From contig NC_073646.1 of assembly GCF_029407905.1 (NCBI RefSeq), positions 11,736,001-11,800,000 on the forward strand: a stretch of 64,000 nt of DNA. Reading direction: 5' to 3'. The position numbers and the translations under genes were made by a program. Of the stretch, positions 44,284 to 55,240 are shown in pieces (the stretch's first letter is position 1; each line of letters opens with the position of its first letter). Origin of the DNA: Bubalus kerabau (lineage: Eukaryota; Chordata; Mammalia; Artiodactyla; Bovidae). The notes beneath the pieces were generated by a model, which was not told the DNA's origin, made no database searches, and was given only the letters and a program-made list of their open reading frames with translations.

Positions 44284-44449
44284 CACGTACCTATGTGCAG
44301 CAGCTTGGATTCCTCTCCAGAGGAGATGCTCAACTCTCATGAACCCCAGAGAAGCATGGCGGAGGAACCCCAACTCTATTCCCTGGACGTCACCCTGACG
44401 TCCCACCAGGTGCCCCCTGGCCTGCGTAGTACCTGCTTCATCCTGTCGG

Positions 44450-44580
44450 AGGGTCGTCCCCTGCCCACCCTGGCGCCCCAGTCTTGGACTTCCGGCCCCC
44501 AGAATGGTGAGCAGTACATTTCTGTTTTTTATCAGCCGCCCAGTCTGCTGTGTCCTGTTATTGCCACTCAAACGTACTGA
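44450..44580. repeat. Old interspersed repeat end
   Basis: Contains gagcagtacatttctgtttt and cgcccagtctgctgtgtcct, typical of the end of a mammalian repeat; this explains the nearby ORF. Confidence 0.45.
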
Positions 44581-44849
44581 AACCCTGAGGGTCAGTGGGG
44601 CCGTGAGCCTGGCCGCGCTGACCCCACGTCGCTGCCTCTCCGCCTCCCCTTCCTCGAACGCTCCCGCCTTCGCGGCTGACACCCCCCTGTCCTGGGTTCA
44701 TGCGCCACCTAGTGGATGGTCCAGGAACTCGCTCTGCAGTTTCTGCCTGCACCTCTCCGCCTCTCCCTGCTCAAAACTCAGGGCCTCTGCCGCAACTCTG
44801 CTCACTGCAGATGGTTCTCGGAATTCCACCTGAAAAGTTTAAAATGAAA

Positions 44850-45157
44850 GTCGCTCAGTCGTGTCCGACTCATTTCTTTGTGACCCCATGGACTGTACAG
44901 TCCATGGAATTCTCCAGGCCAGAACACTGGAGTGGGTAGCCTTTCCCTTCTCCAGGGGATCTTCTCAACCCAGGAATCGAACCCAGGTCTCCCGCATTGC
45001 AGGTGGATTCTTTAGCAGCTGAGCCACCAAGAAAGCCCAAGAATGCTGGAGTAGATAGCTTATCCCTTCTCCAGTGGATCTTCCCAACCCAGGAATTGAA
45101 CCAGGACCTCTTGCATTGCAGGCGGATTCCTTACCAGCTGAGCTACCAGGGAAGCCA
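44850..45157 (-). mobile_element. Bov-tA SINE with partial tandem duplication, antisense
   Basis: A complete antisense copy (44850-45039) is followed by a second copy of its head half (45040-45157), starting at the internal motif caagaatgctggagtag and ending at a second head, gagctaccagggaagcc. Confidence 0.82.
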
Positions 45158-45910
45158 GAGGCGATCATTTTCATGTCTTCCTGAAATAACAAATATTTAA
45201 TTTATTTAATTATTATTCAAATCCTTTTAACACCCGTCCTCTTTTCTCCACCTTTATCTCAGAAATCTTTGTCTCTCTTTTATGGGACCAAAGTATGACC
45301 TTATTTTGAAGGGGTAAATAGAAAAAGAGTTTGCCTAATATACTGGAATGGACACAAAAGAAAATCGTATATTTTTGAAGTGAACCTGGACGCAAGAAAT
45401 CCATGTGGTTCACCCCCAAGGCCTTTAAAAATACCCAGCAGGACTTCTCATTCTACCCTGGAATTGGCACAATATAGCTTTCCACCTGGTCATCATTTGC
45501 TGTTGAAACTGACTTACTCCAGTCACCAAATTTTATGATGAATAAAATTCCATTTTCTATTTTGCAGTTCCGTTTAACTTTTGGCATTCTTTTAAACTGA
45601 ACTTGTGGCAACAGTGTTTCAATAGAATTTTAGGTTAAATAGTCCTCAGCTCCTAGTCTGGGGTCTGTGAGGGTCAGATGGGGGCGGTGGGCAAGAGAGA
45701 AGCCATGCAACAGCACCGTCATGATGGAGGTTGACCCAGACTCCAGGAGTGTTTTTGAAACAGCAGGCATCTCTGCTCTGGCCGGGCGTGCGTTAGTCTG
45801 TGTGGTGACGAGCAGGGTTAGCTAATGCCGAGGGCTCGCAGGCAAGCGTGGCTCATGGGGATGGCAGAGGAGGGGCTCTCGGTGGTCAGTAATAATTATG
45901 ATGATGATTA

Positions 45911-46185
45911 CTGCTGCTGCTGCTAAGTCGCTTCAGTCGTGTCCGACCCTGTGCGACCCCATAGACGGCAGCCCACCAGGCTCCCCCTTCCCTGGGATTC
46001 TCCAGGCAAGAACACTGGAGTGGGTTGCCATTTCCTTCTCCAATGCATGAAAGTGAAAAGTGAAAGTGAAGTCGCTCAGTCATGTCCGACTCTTAGCGAT
46101 CTCATGGACTGCAGCCTACTAGGTTCCTCTGTCCATGGGATTTTCCAGGCAAGAGTACTGGAGTGGGGTGCCATTGCCTTCTCCA
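45911..46185 (-). mobile_element. Bov-A2 SINE, full length, antisense
   Basis: Two body units joined by the linker gaaagtgaaaagtgaaagtg, beginning with (CTG)n. A perfect 13-bp duplication, atgatgatgatta, flanks it (45898-45910, 46186-46198). The sequence looks little diverged. Confidence 0.93.
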
Positions 46186-47067
46186 ATGATGATGATTAAT
46201 ACTCATTAAATGGTATCACCTCAGTCAATGCCGGAAACACAATCCATCACTTACCAGTTTCCTCCCAACCTCCCGACGGGTTGGTTGAATGATGAAGAGC
46301 ACTTAACATATGATCTGCCCTCTTGGCAAATTTTTGAAGATTGCTTTTCTGGATGAAGAAAAAAAGCGCACTTTCCTTTTGTCCCTTTCTTTCTTCTTCC
46401 TTCCCTTCCTCCCATTCTTCTACTATTTGATAGATTTTTTTTTTTTTGTACATTCAGAACCTTTTTATGCCAGTGCTGACCGGTTGACAGACACTCAGAT
46501 GCTCCTGGCCTGCACTTGGCGGAGCAAGTGGCAAGTCTTGCCCTGGGGGCTCAGCATGCCAGTGGGAGGACAGACACGTGGGGGGTGCTGTTTTCAGTAC
46601 GTTACTCCGGAAGGTCTCTCTCTCGGGAGACAGGCTTCAGGACGCGGGGCCGGGGCAGGGCTTGGCGGTGCCTGGGCAGAGGTGAGGGGGAGAGCTGAGC
46701 CGGAGGACCCGGGCTTTGCCCCCAGCGCAGCAGGACGTCAGCGCGGGGTCTCAAGCAGGTGCCACGTGACTCTTGCCACTCATTCTTGCAGAGCGCAGAC
46801 TGTTGAGCTGCATGCCTGCCTTTCTCCTTCCCGGTGGCCCTTCCTCTCCCGAGTGGACCCTGAAGGGCCTCCCTTGTGCCTCGCAGTTAACTCTGCCATC
46901 CTCACTTTCCTGGTGGGCGCCCTGAGTGTGGGGCGCCGACACCCATAGTTCAGACAGACGTGCTAAGGGCGACAGTGGGAGAGGCTTGGGGTAGGAGGCC
47001 TGTCTGGAGCCTCCGTCCTGGGGTCAAGCCCCAGCTCCAGGAACTTCCCAGCTACGTTTCTCTTTCA

Positions 47068-47213
47068 TCAATATTTATTTGTTTGGCTTCACTGGGTCTT
47101 AGTTGTGACATACCAACTCCCAGTTGGCAGCACGCTCCCCGACCAGGGATCAAACCTGGGCCGCCCACCTTGGGAGCATGGAGTCTCAGCCTCTGGACCA
47201 CCAGGGAAGTCCC
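47068..47213 (-). mobile_element. CHR-type SINE, antisense
   Basis: Contains cccgaccagggatcaaacct and ctctggaccaccagggaag. Confidence 0.75.
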
Positions 47214-47659
47214 TTGGTTTCTTTTCCTTTTACCCCAGACTCTCTGGGCCCTGGTTCCTCATTGGTAAAATGAAGACACTTACACTGCCTTCTCAGGGTC
47301 GATTGGAGGGTTAAACGTGCTAACATCCCAAGGCGCAAGACCCGAGCCCCGAACCAGGCGTCGTGTGGGGTCAGAGCCTTCTCCTCTGTGGAGAAGTTTC
47401 CATGGGTGGTGAGCGTTGCTCTTCTGGCTCTTCAGAGTCGGGTCATGGCCCGCGGAGGCCGAGGACCTGGCCGAGGACGGGGGACAGTGAGAGGCTCAGT
47501 GAGACGTCCAGTGTCATCTCGCCGTGCACAGGCGTCGGGCGCTGGTGCCACCCAGGCCCCAGGGAGGGAGCTCTTCCCGAAATCTTCTCTGGGGATCCTC
47601 TTCGGGGATCGGCTCTGAGCCCATTCAGTAGCCCCAAGGGTCCACACTCTAATCCTGTT

Positions 47660-47871
47660 GTTGTGGTTTAGTCCCTAAGTCATGTCCAACTGTTCATGAT
47701 CCCCATGGACTGTACCCCGCCAGGCTCCTCTGTCCATGGGATTCCCAGGCAAGAACACTGCAGTGGGTTGTCATTTCCTCCTCCAAGGGATCTTCCCCAC
47801 CCAGGGATAGAACTGGCATCTCCTGCACTGGCAGGCAGGTTCTTTACCGCTGAGCCACCTGGGAAGCCCAT
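47660..47871 (-). mobile_element. Bov-tA SINE, antisense
   Basis: Antisense copy ending gagccacctgggaagccc, directly next to the BovB at 47882. Confidence 0.85.
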
Positions 47872-47881
47872 GCTCTAAACC

Positions 47882-48830
47882 TTCAGTTCAGTTCAGTTCA
47901 GTTCAGTCTCTCAGTCGTGTCCGACTCTTTGTGACCCCATGAATCGCAGCATGCCAGGCCTCCCTGTCCATCACCAACTCCTGGAGTTCACTCAGACTCA
48001 TGTCCATTGATACAGTGATGCCATCCAGCCATCTCATCCTCTGTCGTCTCCTTCTCCTCTTGCCCCCAATCCCTCCCAGCATCAGAGTCTTTTCCAATGA
48101 GTCAATTCTTCGCATGAGGTGGCCAAAGTACTGGAGTTTCAGCTTCAGCATCATTCCCTCCAAAGAAATCCCAGGGTTGATCTCCTTCAGAATGGACTGG
48201 TTGGATCTCCTTGCAGTCCAAGGGACTCTCAAGAGCCTTCTCCAATACCACAGTTCAAAAGCATCAATTCTTCGGTGCTCAGCCTTCTTCACAGTCCAAC
48301 TCGCACATCCATACACGACCACAGGAAAAACCATAGCCTTGAGTAGACGGACCTTTGTTGGCAAAGTAATGTCTCTGCTTTTGAATATGCTGTCTAGGTT
48401 GGTCATAACTTTACTTCCAAGGAGTAAGTGTCTTTTAATTTCATGGCTGCAGTCACCATCTGCAGTGATTTTGGACCTCCAAAAAATAAAGTCTGACACT
48501 GTTTCCACTGTTTCCCCATCTATTTCCCATGAAGTGATGGGACTGGATGCCATGATCTTTGTTTTCTGAATGTTGAGCTTTAAGCCAACCTTTTCACTCT
48601 CCTCTTTTACTTTCATCAAGAGGCTTTTGAGTTCTTCTTCACTTTCTGCCATAAGGGTGGTGTCATCTGCATATCTGAGGTTATTGATATTTCTCCTGGC
48701 AATCTTGATTCCAGCTTGTGTTTCTTCCAATCCAGCGTTTCTCATGATGTACTCTGCATATAAGTTAAATAAGCAGGGTGATAATATACAGCCTTGACGT
48801 ATTCCTTTTCCTATTTGGAACCAGTCAGAG
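47882..48830 (-). mobile_element. BovB LINE 3' part with 280-codon ORF, antisense
   Basis: A 0.95-kb antisense BovB with the C-terminal part of the reverse transcriptase still open for 280 codons (48745 to 47903), including LRYADDTTLMAESEEELKSL and VVVYGCASWTVKKAEHRRID. It is 5'-truncated and lacks the N-terminal domains, so it cannot be autonomous. Its tail is a (GTTCA)n-type run, and ctaaacc flanks it at 47875-47881 and 48831-48837. The long ORF suggests a younger copy than the others here. Confidence 0.88.
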
Positions 48831-49378
48831 CTAAACCCGTTGGATTCTTGACTCTGGTCTCATGTTTCCATGCTGGTTGTTTCCAGATGATGCCTGCCTG
48901 GCTTCAGATACCAGATCCACCTGTAAGTTCGTATTTACTTCTGGGGGCAACTACAGATCTTCCTTCATGGAGGGCCTGGAAAAGATGAATAACGCGGGTA
49001 TCTCCCCGTGTATTTTCCAGCTGTGAACCAGGCTGTGTCTATGGTATCACTCAGCTTTCTCAGCATTCCTGCAAAGTGGGGATGTTGGCTTCATTTTGCA
49101 GTTGGAGAAGTGGAGGCTGTGGTGAAGGTCCCACTGCGAGGACTTGGGGGAGCCTGGGTTCCTCTCCCACTGCTGTTCCTGGACACTTGCAGCTTCTGGA
49201 ATGCTCTGCCGTCAAGCACAGCATTCAGGCTGTGGAAATGACCCACGGCCTTCCTCTCCCTGGCCACCCGTCTCAGGGCCTGCTGCCGCCGCCCACCGTT
49301 TTGTCTGCCGGCTCCTCCAGTGCCCAGTGCCGGAAACCCTGCTGGCCGTGTACTTGCTGCTCAAAGACACTTGAGTTG

Positions 49379-49677
49379 GGACTTCCCTGGTGGTACAGTG
49401 GGTGGGAATCTGCCTGCCAGTGCAGGGGACAGGGGTTCGCTCCGTGGTCGGGAAGATCCTACATGCTGCGGAGCAGCTGAGCCCGTGTGCCACGACTGCT
49501 GAGCCTGCAGCTGCAACCACGGAAGCCTGTAGGCCTAGAGCCTGTGCCCCGTGGCCGGAGAGGCCACCGCAACGAGACCCCGTGCACCACAGCTAGAGAG
49601 CAGCCCCTGCTCGCCACAAGTAGAGAAAGCCCGCACCGCAGTGAAGACCCAGCACAGCCGAAAACAAACAAATAATA
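49379..49677 (+). mobile_element. CHR-type SINE, long form
   Basis: Sense copy with an A-rich tail. A 16-bp duplication with one mismatch, starting aaagacactt, flanks it (49363-49378, 49678-49693). Confidence 0.9.
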
Positions 49678-49959
49678 AAAGACACTTTAGTTGAAGACAT
49701 GAAGGAAGGGAAGCACGAGCGGGTATTCTCGTTGTAACACATGAAAAATCACGAAGGCTCTGGTAGGAACAAACCGAAAGTGAGTTCCCCAAGCACAGGT
49801 GTACATCTGTTCTCATCATCTTTGCGGCCCTCGCCTGGTCCTCGGGAAAAACCCAAAACCACGAAGCTGCCTGCGGAGTGGAGGAGCGCGTGACTGTTGC
49901 CCCATTCCCCGCTGCGTCAGGGAGGAGGCAGCTGGGGCAGAAGGAGCGCCAGCCTGGGA

Positions 49960-50048
49960 GTCGGGAGCACCTGATTCTGATTCCGGCTCTGATAGCAGCA
50001 GGCCCTTGCGCCTCTCTGGGCCTCAGTTTCCCCAGCTCTAAAGCGGAG
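49960..50048 (+). repeat. MIR SINE fragment
   Basis: Contains ctgattctgattccggctct and ctgggcctcagtttcccc. Confidence 0.5.
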
Positions 50049-50664
50049 GAGCCCACCCTCAGGGACTCCTTGCATTTCTAGCCATCTGTTCCAGGAAAAG
50101 GGCCATGATGTTCACACCCCTCCCTTTGCAGCCATTCCAGTGTTGGGTTGTCAAAGTCTGGATGACTCCAGCGTCAGGCCTGGTCTCCTGGGCTGTCCTG
50201 ATGGCAAGGCAGGCGTGTGCATCTCCCCCTCGCTGACTCTTTCCTCTGCAAATGTTGCCGACTGTTGCATTGACTTTGAGTGACCTTTGGCTGCGGGATC
50301 TGGTATCCATGATCACAGTGGCTCTGATACTTGGCCGGCAACTTTCTCAACTCTGGGCCAGGTGTTGGTCGATGTGGGAAGTGTGAGTGAGCCCAGGCTC
50401 CTGGAGACTGCTTTGAAACGACGCTGTCTCCCAGAATGTGTAAAGCAGCATCAGCATTCTTTATGAGAGGCAAAGGTCACCTTGAGGTTTTCATTCTGAG
50501 AGGCCAGCAGCCTTCCCATGGTCACTGCCAAGTTTCCATCACCAGTCCTGCTAGTTCATGCGTGTACATCCGTTGTCTCTGTGCATCCCTTGTTTTTCTA
50601 GTACCCTGGTGTGGGTGGTGGTGGATGGATTGCTGTGAAGGCAGCCTTTCAGGGTGGAAGGAAT

Positions 50665-50800
50665 GCTGAAGTCAGGCAGACCACAGTGCTGCTGTTCGAG
50701 AGCTGTGTGACTTTGGGCAAATGCCTTGCTTTCTGTGAACTCGGCTTCCCAATCCGTGAAATGAAAGTCATATTACCTGCTTGCAGGATTCTTCTGAGGT
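50665..50800 (+). repeat. MIR SINE fragment
   Basis: Contains agctgtgtgactttgggcaa and cccaatccgtgaaatgaaag. Confidence 0.6.
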
Positions 50801-51109
50801 CTAGCCCCGAGCCTAGGCTATATTGTCTAGGAGTTTCTTCGAGGCCCATAGATAGTTTACGAGACCTCAGAAGCCTCTTGCAGTTGTGTGCAAAATGATG
50901 TTTGTGTATTTGTGCTTCTTTGTGAATTTTCCTGGAGAGAAGGTCCTTTGCTTTTATCACTCTCCTTCAAAGGCTCGCAGACCTCAGAAAGAAGTAAGAG
51001 CACTTTGTGATAATTGCGCCCGGCGTCTGCCACAACCTTCCTAATCTCGGTATCATTATTCTGCTTCCTGATGATCCTTCCAGCCAGACCGACTGTGTTC
51101 TTACCCACC

Positions 51110-51260
51110 TCCTTCCTCAGATTAGCAGTGGGGAGTTATTTAACCTGTCCGGGCCTCTGTGTTCTCCTCTACATAAAATGAGTCTCTGCTAATCGCACGC
51201 TTCTGACAGGGTCGTGAGGATTCAATGAATGAATCTGTGAAAAATGCTCAAGATGGTTTA
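51110..51260 (+). repeat. MIR SINE fragment
   Basis: Contains cctgtccgggcctctgtgtt, ctacataaaatgagtc and gggtcgtgaggattcaatga. Confidence 0.55.
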
Positions 51261-51598
51261 TGTAAATTATACCTCGATAGGAAAAACGAATCATAACGTG
51301 ACTAGGAGGAGTGCCCGGCATGTTAAAGGCACGCTGTGTCTGGAAGGTGCTGTTTTGTTGTTAACATCCTGAGGGGGTATCTTGCTGGCTAGTCATCCTG
51401 AAAACAGTGTCTGGGCCTTCTCGTTGACCTGCAGGTGAACAGACCTGATTTTCGGTTTTCCCGACACCATCCTTCCTGCAGAGGCCCCTGGGGGGTGCCT
51501 TCCCGTGGCATCTCCTCCTCAATCTCCTCTCCCCTCTAGAGGAGACGAACCTGTGTACTCTTTCTGTGAGGCCAGTGGCCTCAAGAATGGAAGTGTGG

Positions 51599-51874
51599 GG
51601 CTTCCCTGGTGGTCCTGTGGTTAAGAATCCACCTGCCAACGCGGGGGACGCGGGGTTTGATTCCTGGTCCGGGAAGATCCCACATGTCGGGGCGATGAAG
51701 CCCCACACTCCTGAAGCCCGTGTACCTTGAGCCTGTGCTCTGCAACTAGGGAAGCCACCTCAAGGAGAAGCCGTGTACCACAGTGAGGAGCAGCTCCTGC
51801 TCACTGCGGCTAGAGAAAGCCGGTGTGCAGCAGCAAAGACCCAGCACAGCCACAAAGAAATAAATCTTAAAAAA
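51599..51874 (+). mobile_element. CHR-type SINE, long form
   Basis: Sense head gggcttccctggtggtcctg, A-rich end near 51874. Confidence 0.83.
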
Positions 51875-51908
51875 AGAGAGCGGGAACGGGTGTGTGATGA
51901 GATAGGAT

Positions 51909-52134
51909 AGTGGTTCTCAGCCGGGGGTGAGCTCAACCCCTGGGGTGCACTTGGCAATGACTGGGAACGATCTTGGTCATCACAGCTGGGATACGGATGC
52001 TGCTGGAATCTGGTGGGTGATCCCCAGGGATTGCTGCCCAATGCCCTGCAGCACACGGGCCAGGCCCCACAGTGGAGAAGTATGCAGCCCCAAATGTTGG
52101 TGCCCAGGATGCGAAACCCTGAGCAGGCAGTGGG
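51909..52134 (+). mobile_element. MER20-like hAT element
   Basis: Starts agtggttctcagccggggg, contains cttggcaatgactgggaacg and gatccccagggattgctg, and ends gcgaaaccctga, as in MER20, a non-autonomous hAT-Charlie element. Confidence 0.65.
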
Positions 52135-52424
52135 GCTATTTTCCAGGAGCCATGTTTTTATTTTAGAGTTTTTTTTTTTTGGTTGTTGTTGTTTTTAAAC
52201 CACCTGCCTCCTGCATGATTCAGGGAGTGAAACAGGCTAAAAATGAACCTGAGCGAAATGACAGATCCCAGAAAGCGTTTGTTCTTGCCTGCGCACTGGG
52301 GAGCTGTTTAGTTCTCTCACGTCTGCACTGAAGGTGATTTAGCGGGGCTGTAGGGTGCATAAGGACGAGCACCTGTACAAGTTACCAGAATAAATGATCC
52401 AGCCCGATAGCCGCGGTGACGGTC

Positions 52425-52625
52425 ACACCCAGCGTGTGTAGCTCATTCGACCCTTTTGCGACCCCATGGACTGTGTAGCCTGCCAGGCTCCTCTGTCCGT
52501 GGGATTTCCCAGGCAAGAACACTGGAGTGAATCGCCATTTCCTCCTCCAGGGGTTCTTCCGATCCCTGGATGAAATCCGAGCCTCCTGCACTGCAGGCGG
52601 GTTCTTTACCACTGAGCCCCCAGGT
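52425..52625 (-). mobile_element. Bov-tA SINE, antisense
   Basis: Antisense copy with gcgaccccatggactgtgta and ctttaccactgagccccca. Confidence 0.82.
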
Positions 52626-53603
52626 GCCGTTTGCCCAGAAGATAATTGAAAATTCCTTCAGTTGATACTGGCATTCATGTCAGCCTTGTGTTCCTTCACT
52701 CCATCTTTAGAAAATGAGTTTCTGCCCTCGAATTTATTTCTTTGTTTGAATATATGATGATTTGGGAAGTTGCAAGAAACCAGGCTCCAGCCTGTATCTC
52801 TGTCGGTTGCAGGGAGAGCAGCCCTGGAGCCACCAGGGGGCGCTCTGGCCCTTTCTCTGCCTGCCTCTCCCCTGCTTTCCTTCCAGGGCTTGCTGCGGGC
52901 TCAGTTTCCGATGTCCAGCGCCGGTGCCCTATTTTAATGATGCGGGGGTGGTGGGGGCAATGGTCTTTTCTAGAGGAAAACATCACGTGCTCACAGAACA
53001 TCCTATTTGCTGTCAGCACAGTTGTGGCTGTAGGTTGCCAGTCACTTTCTGGATTAGGTGTCTGGTTGTGTTTTTGAAATGCAATATACAGCTAATTAGA
53101 AAATATTTGTCTTTGTCATTATTTTTCATGAGATATAGTTGATTATCCAGGGATATTGTTCAGCACTTGAATCCCAGTCATTGCCTTCTTTTTCCTCTTT
53201 TGGGCTGCGGATGGGGAGTGATAGGTAGAGGGGGGAGTTAAGCCCAGATAATCAACCTGATCGCTTCCTTTTGATTTCTCCCCACTTCTGATCTTGAGCC
53301 CGGGCAGAGGGGGCAAGAGAAACATCCTCGGTTGTCAGCAGGCCTGGCTGAGCGGGTCCTTTTTCCTCCTGGCAGCTATTGTGGGAAAGGATTCTCGGAA
53401 CTAGTGAGGAGGTCTGGATGGTTGCCTGGCAACGCGGTTCCAAACACTGGGCAGCTTGGAGAGCCCATAGTAAATGATTCAGAGGGGGATGGCCAGGCCC
53501 GCCACTGCCTGGGTGAGGGCTTGACAGTGCAGTTTCAGGAGGAGGCGGTGGGCCAGCAGCCCACACACTGGTTGTGCAGCCACACGGGGTGAATCTGGTT
53601 GGT

Positions 53604-53813
53604 GTGTACATGCCAAGTCGCTTCAGTCGTGTCCAACTCTCTGTGACCCCAAGGACTGTAGCCTGCCCATGGGGATTCTCCAGACAAGAATACTGGAGTG
53701 GGTCGCCATGTCCTTCGCCAGGGGATCTTCCTGACCCAGCTATTGAACCCGCGTCTCTTACGTCTCCTGCGTTGGCAGGCGGATTCTTTATCACTAGAAC
53801 CCCCTGGGAAGCC
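53604..53813 (-). mobile_element. Bov-tA SINE, antisense
   Basis: Antisense copy flanked by a 14-bp duplication with one mismatch, starting tgaatct (53590-53603, 53814-53827). Confidence 0.9.
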
Positions 53814-53934
53814 TGAATCTCGTTGGTATAGTTGACACAAAGCCTCAAGCTGGGCAGGTTTCTTGCAAGGGGAAATTTCCCACTGAATTTTGTCTGTTAG
53901 ACTTTCAGTGCCTGACTTGGTAATTGGAACATTC

Positions 53935-54075
53935 CAGATGGAATTTATTTCATTTATTTAAAAAAATTATTTTAAAAAATCAGCAGTAGAGTTGCTCTAC
54001 AATGTTGTGTTGGTTTCTGCTGAATGATGATGTGAATCAGCTATATGCCTACATTTATCCCCTCCGAGAGGATGG
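53935..54075 (-). mobile_element. L1 3' tail, antisense
   Basis: Contains ctctacaatgttgtgttggt and a following stretch typical of antisense ruminant L1 ends. Confidence 0.5.
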
Positions 54076-55049
54076 AATTTAGACATATGTCTCCATTCTT
54101 TATTCACCTGTTATTCAGCCCACAAAGATTTACTGAGCACCTGTCACGTGGTGGGCCCTGGGGAGTCCAAGTGACTGACCCAGCTCTGCCCGCAGAGGCC
54201 CTGTGCCTGAGGGTCACCGGCATTCAGGTGCAGATTTTAGGAGAACCAGCATCAGAGCCATGTGGACCAGACGAATTGGTACCGATGAAGTGCTTAAAGC
54301 CAGTGTGCTCAGGACCTAGTCGATGGGAGCTCCTGCTGCACAGACACTGCCCACAGGGAGCTGAAAATCCAGGGGAAATAACAGTGGTCATTAAATATAG
54401 AAGCAAAAAAAATAAAATCCTGAAACAAAGAGCCATTGCATAGGGGAAAAGGGAGGCAGTTGGGTCCCTCCCCCTGGGGTGATGGATTCTTTGTTACCTG
54501 TGTGTGACCTCCACAATGACCTTCCCCCACCTTACCCTGCAGGAGTTCCCCCCCATCCCGGAAGCGGGGAATCCTAATCCGAGTTGCAGATCAGCCGCAC
54601 AGCTCCAGCCTCTTACCTGGAGCCACAGAGGCTTGGAATCATGCTGGGGGCGGGGCCGGGGAGATCGATGTCACACAGACTGTGTTCCACGCTCCTCAAA
54701 CAGCAAGGGGCAAACCCGTGCCAGTGGGGGAGATGAGGGCGGTGAGGGTGGGGGCTCTCTGGGGAGAGGGCAGTGGAGGAGGAGAGGGTGCAGCGGTGGG
54801 AGTGAGGGAAGCCTGGACACGCAGGGGCGGGCAGGCCCAGAGAGGGGTGGCTGCCGGGGCACCCGGGCAGTCAGAGGGGCTTTTCCCACCCTCGGGGCCG
54901 CCACTCCTCAGTCCCTTGCCCTGTTCACTCCGCCTCCACCGCGACCCCCGTGTGCCTGCAGCCTCGCCCCAGCCCCGGCCCAACCCGCTCCCCAGGGCCT
55001 TTCCAGGAGTCTCTCTTGCAGTGCTTTAGGAGGTGGCACTGCCCTTGCA

Positions 55050-55240
55050 GGACTTCCCTTGTGGCTCAGCTGGTAAAGAATCCGCCTGCAATGTGGGAGA
55101 CCCGGGTTCGATCCCTGGGTTGGGAAGCTCCCCTGGAGAAGGGAAAGGCTACTCACTCCAGTATTCTGGCCTGGAGAATTCCATGGACTATAGTCCATGG
55201 GGTCTCAAAGAGTCGGACTCGACTGAGTGACTTTCACTTT
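55050..55240 (+). mobile_element. Bov-tA SINE
   Basis: Sense copy with a perfect 13-bp duplication, cactgcccttgca (55037-55049, 55241-55253). Confidence 0.92.

Noticed and set aside
44286..44512. Possible extra exon: open frame between a cag and gtgagc with a peptide like EEMLNSHEPQRSMAEEPQLY
   Set aside because: It does not resemble SNX29, and the following bases are the end of a common mammalian interspersed repeat, so the frame is more likely chance.
48000..48569. Open frame of 189 codons on the + strand
   Set aside because: Antisense of BovB; the real coding sense is the minus strand.
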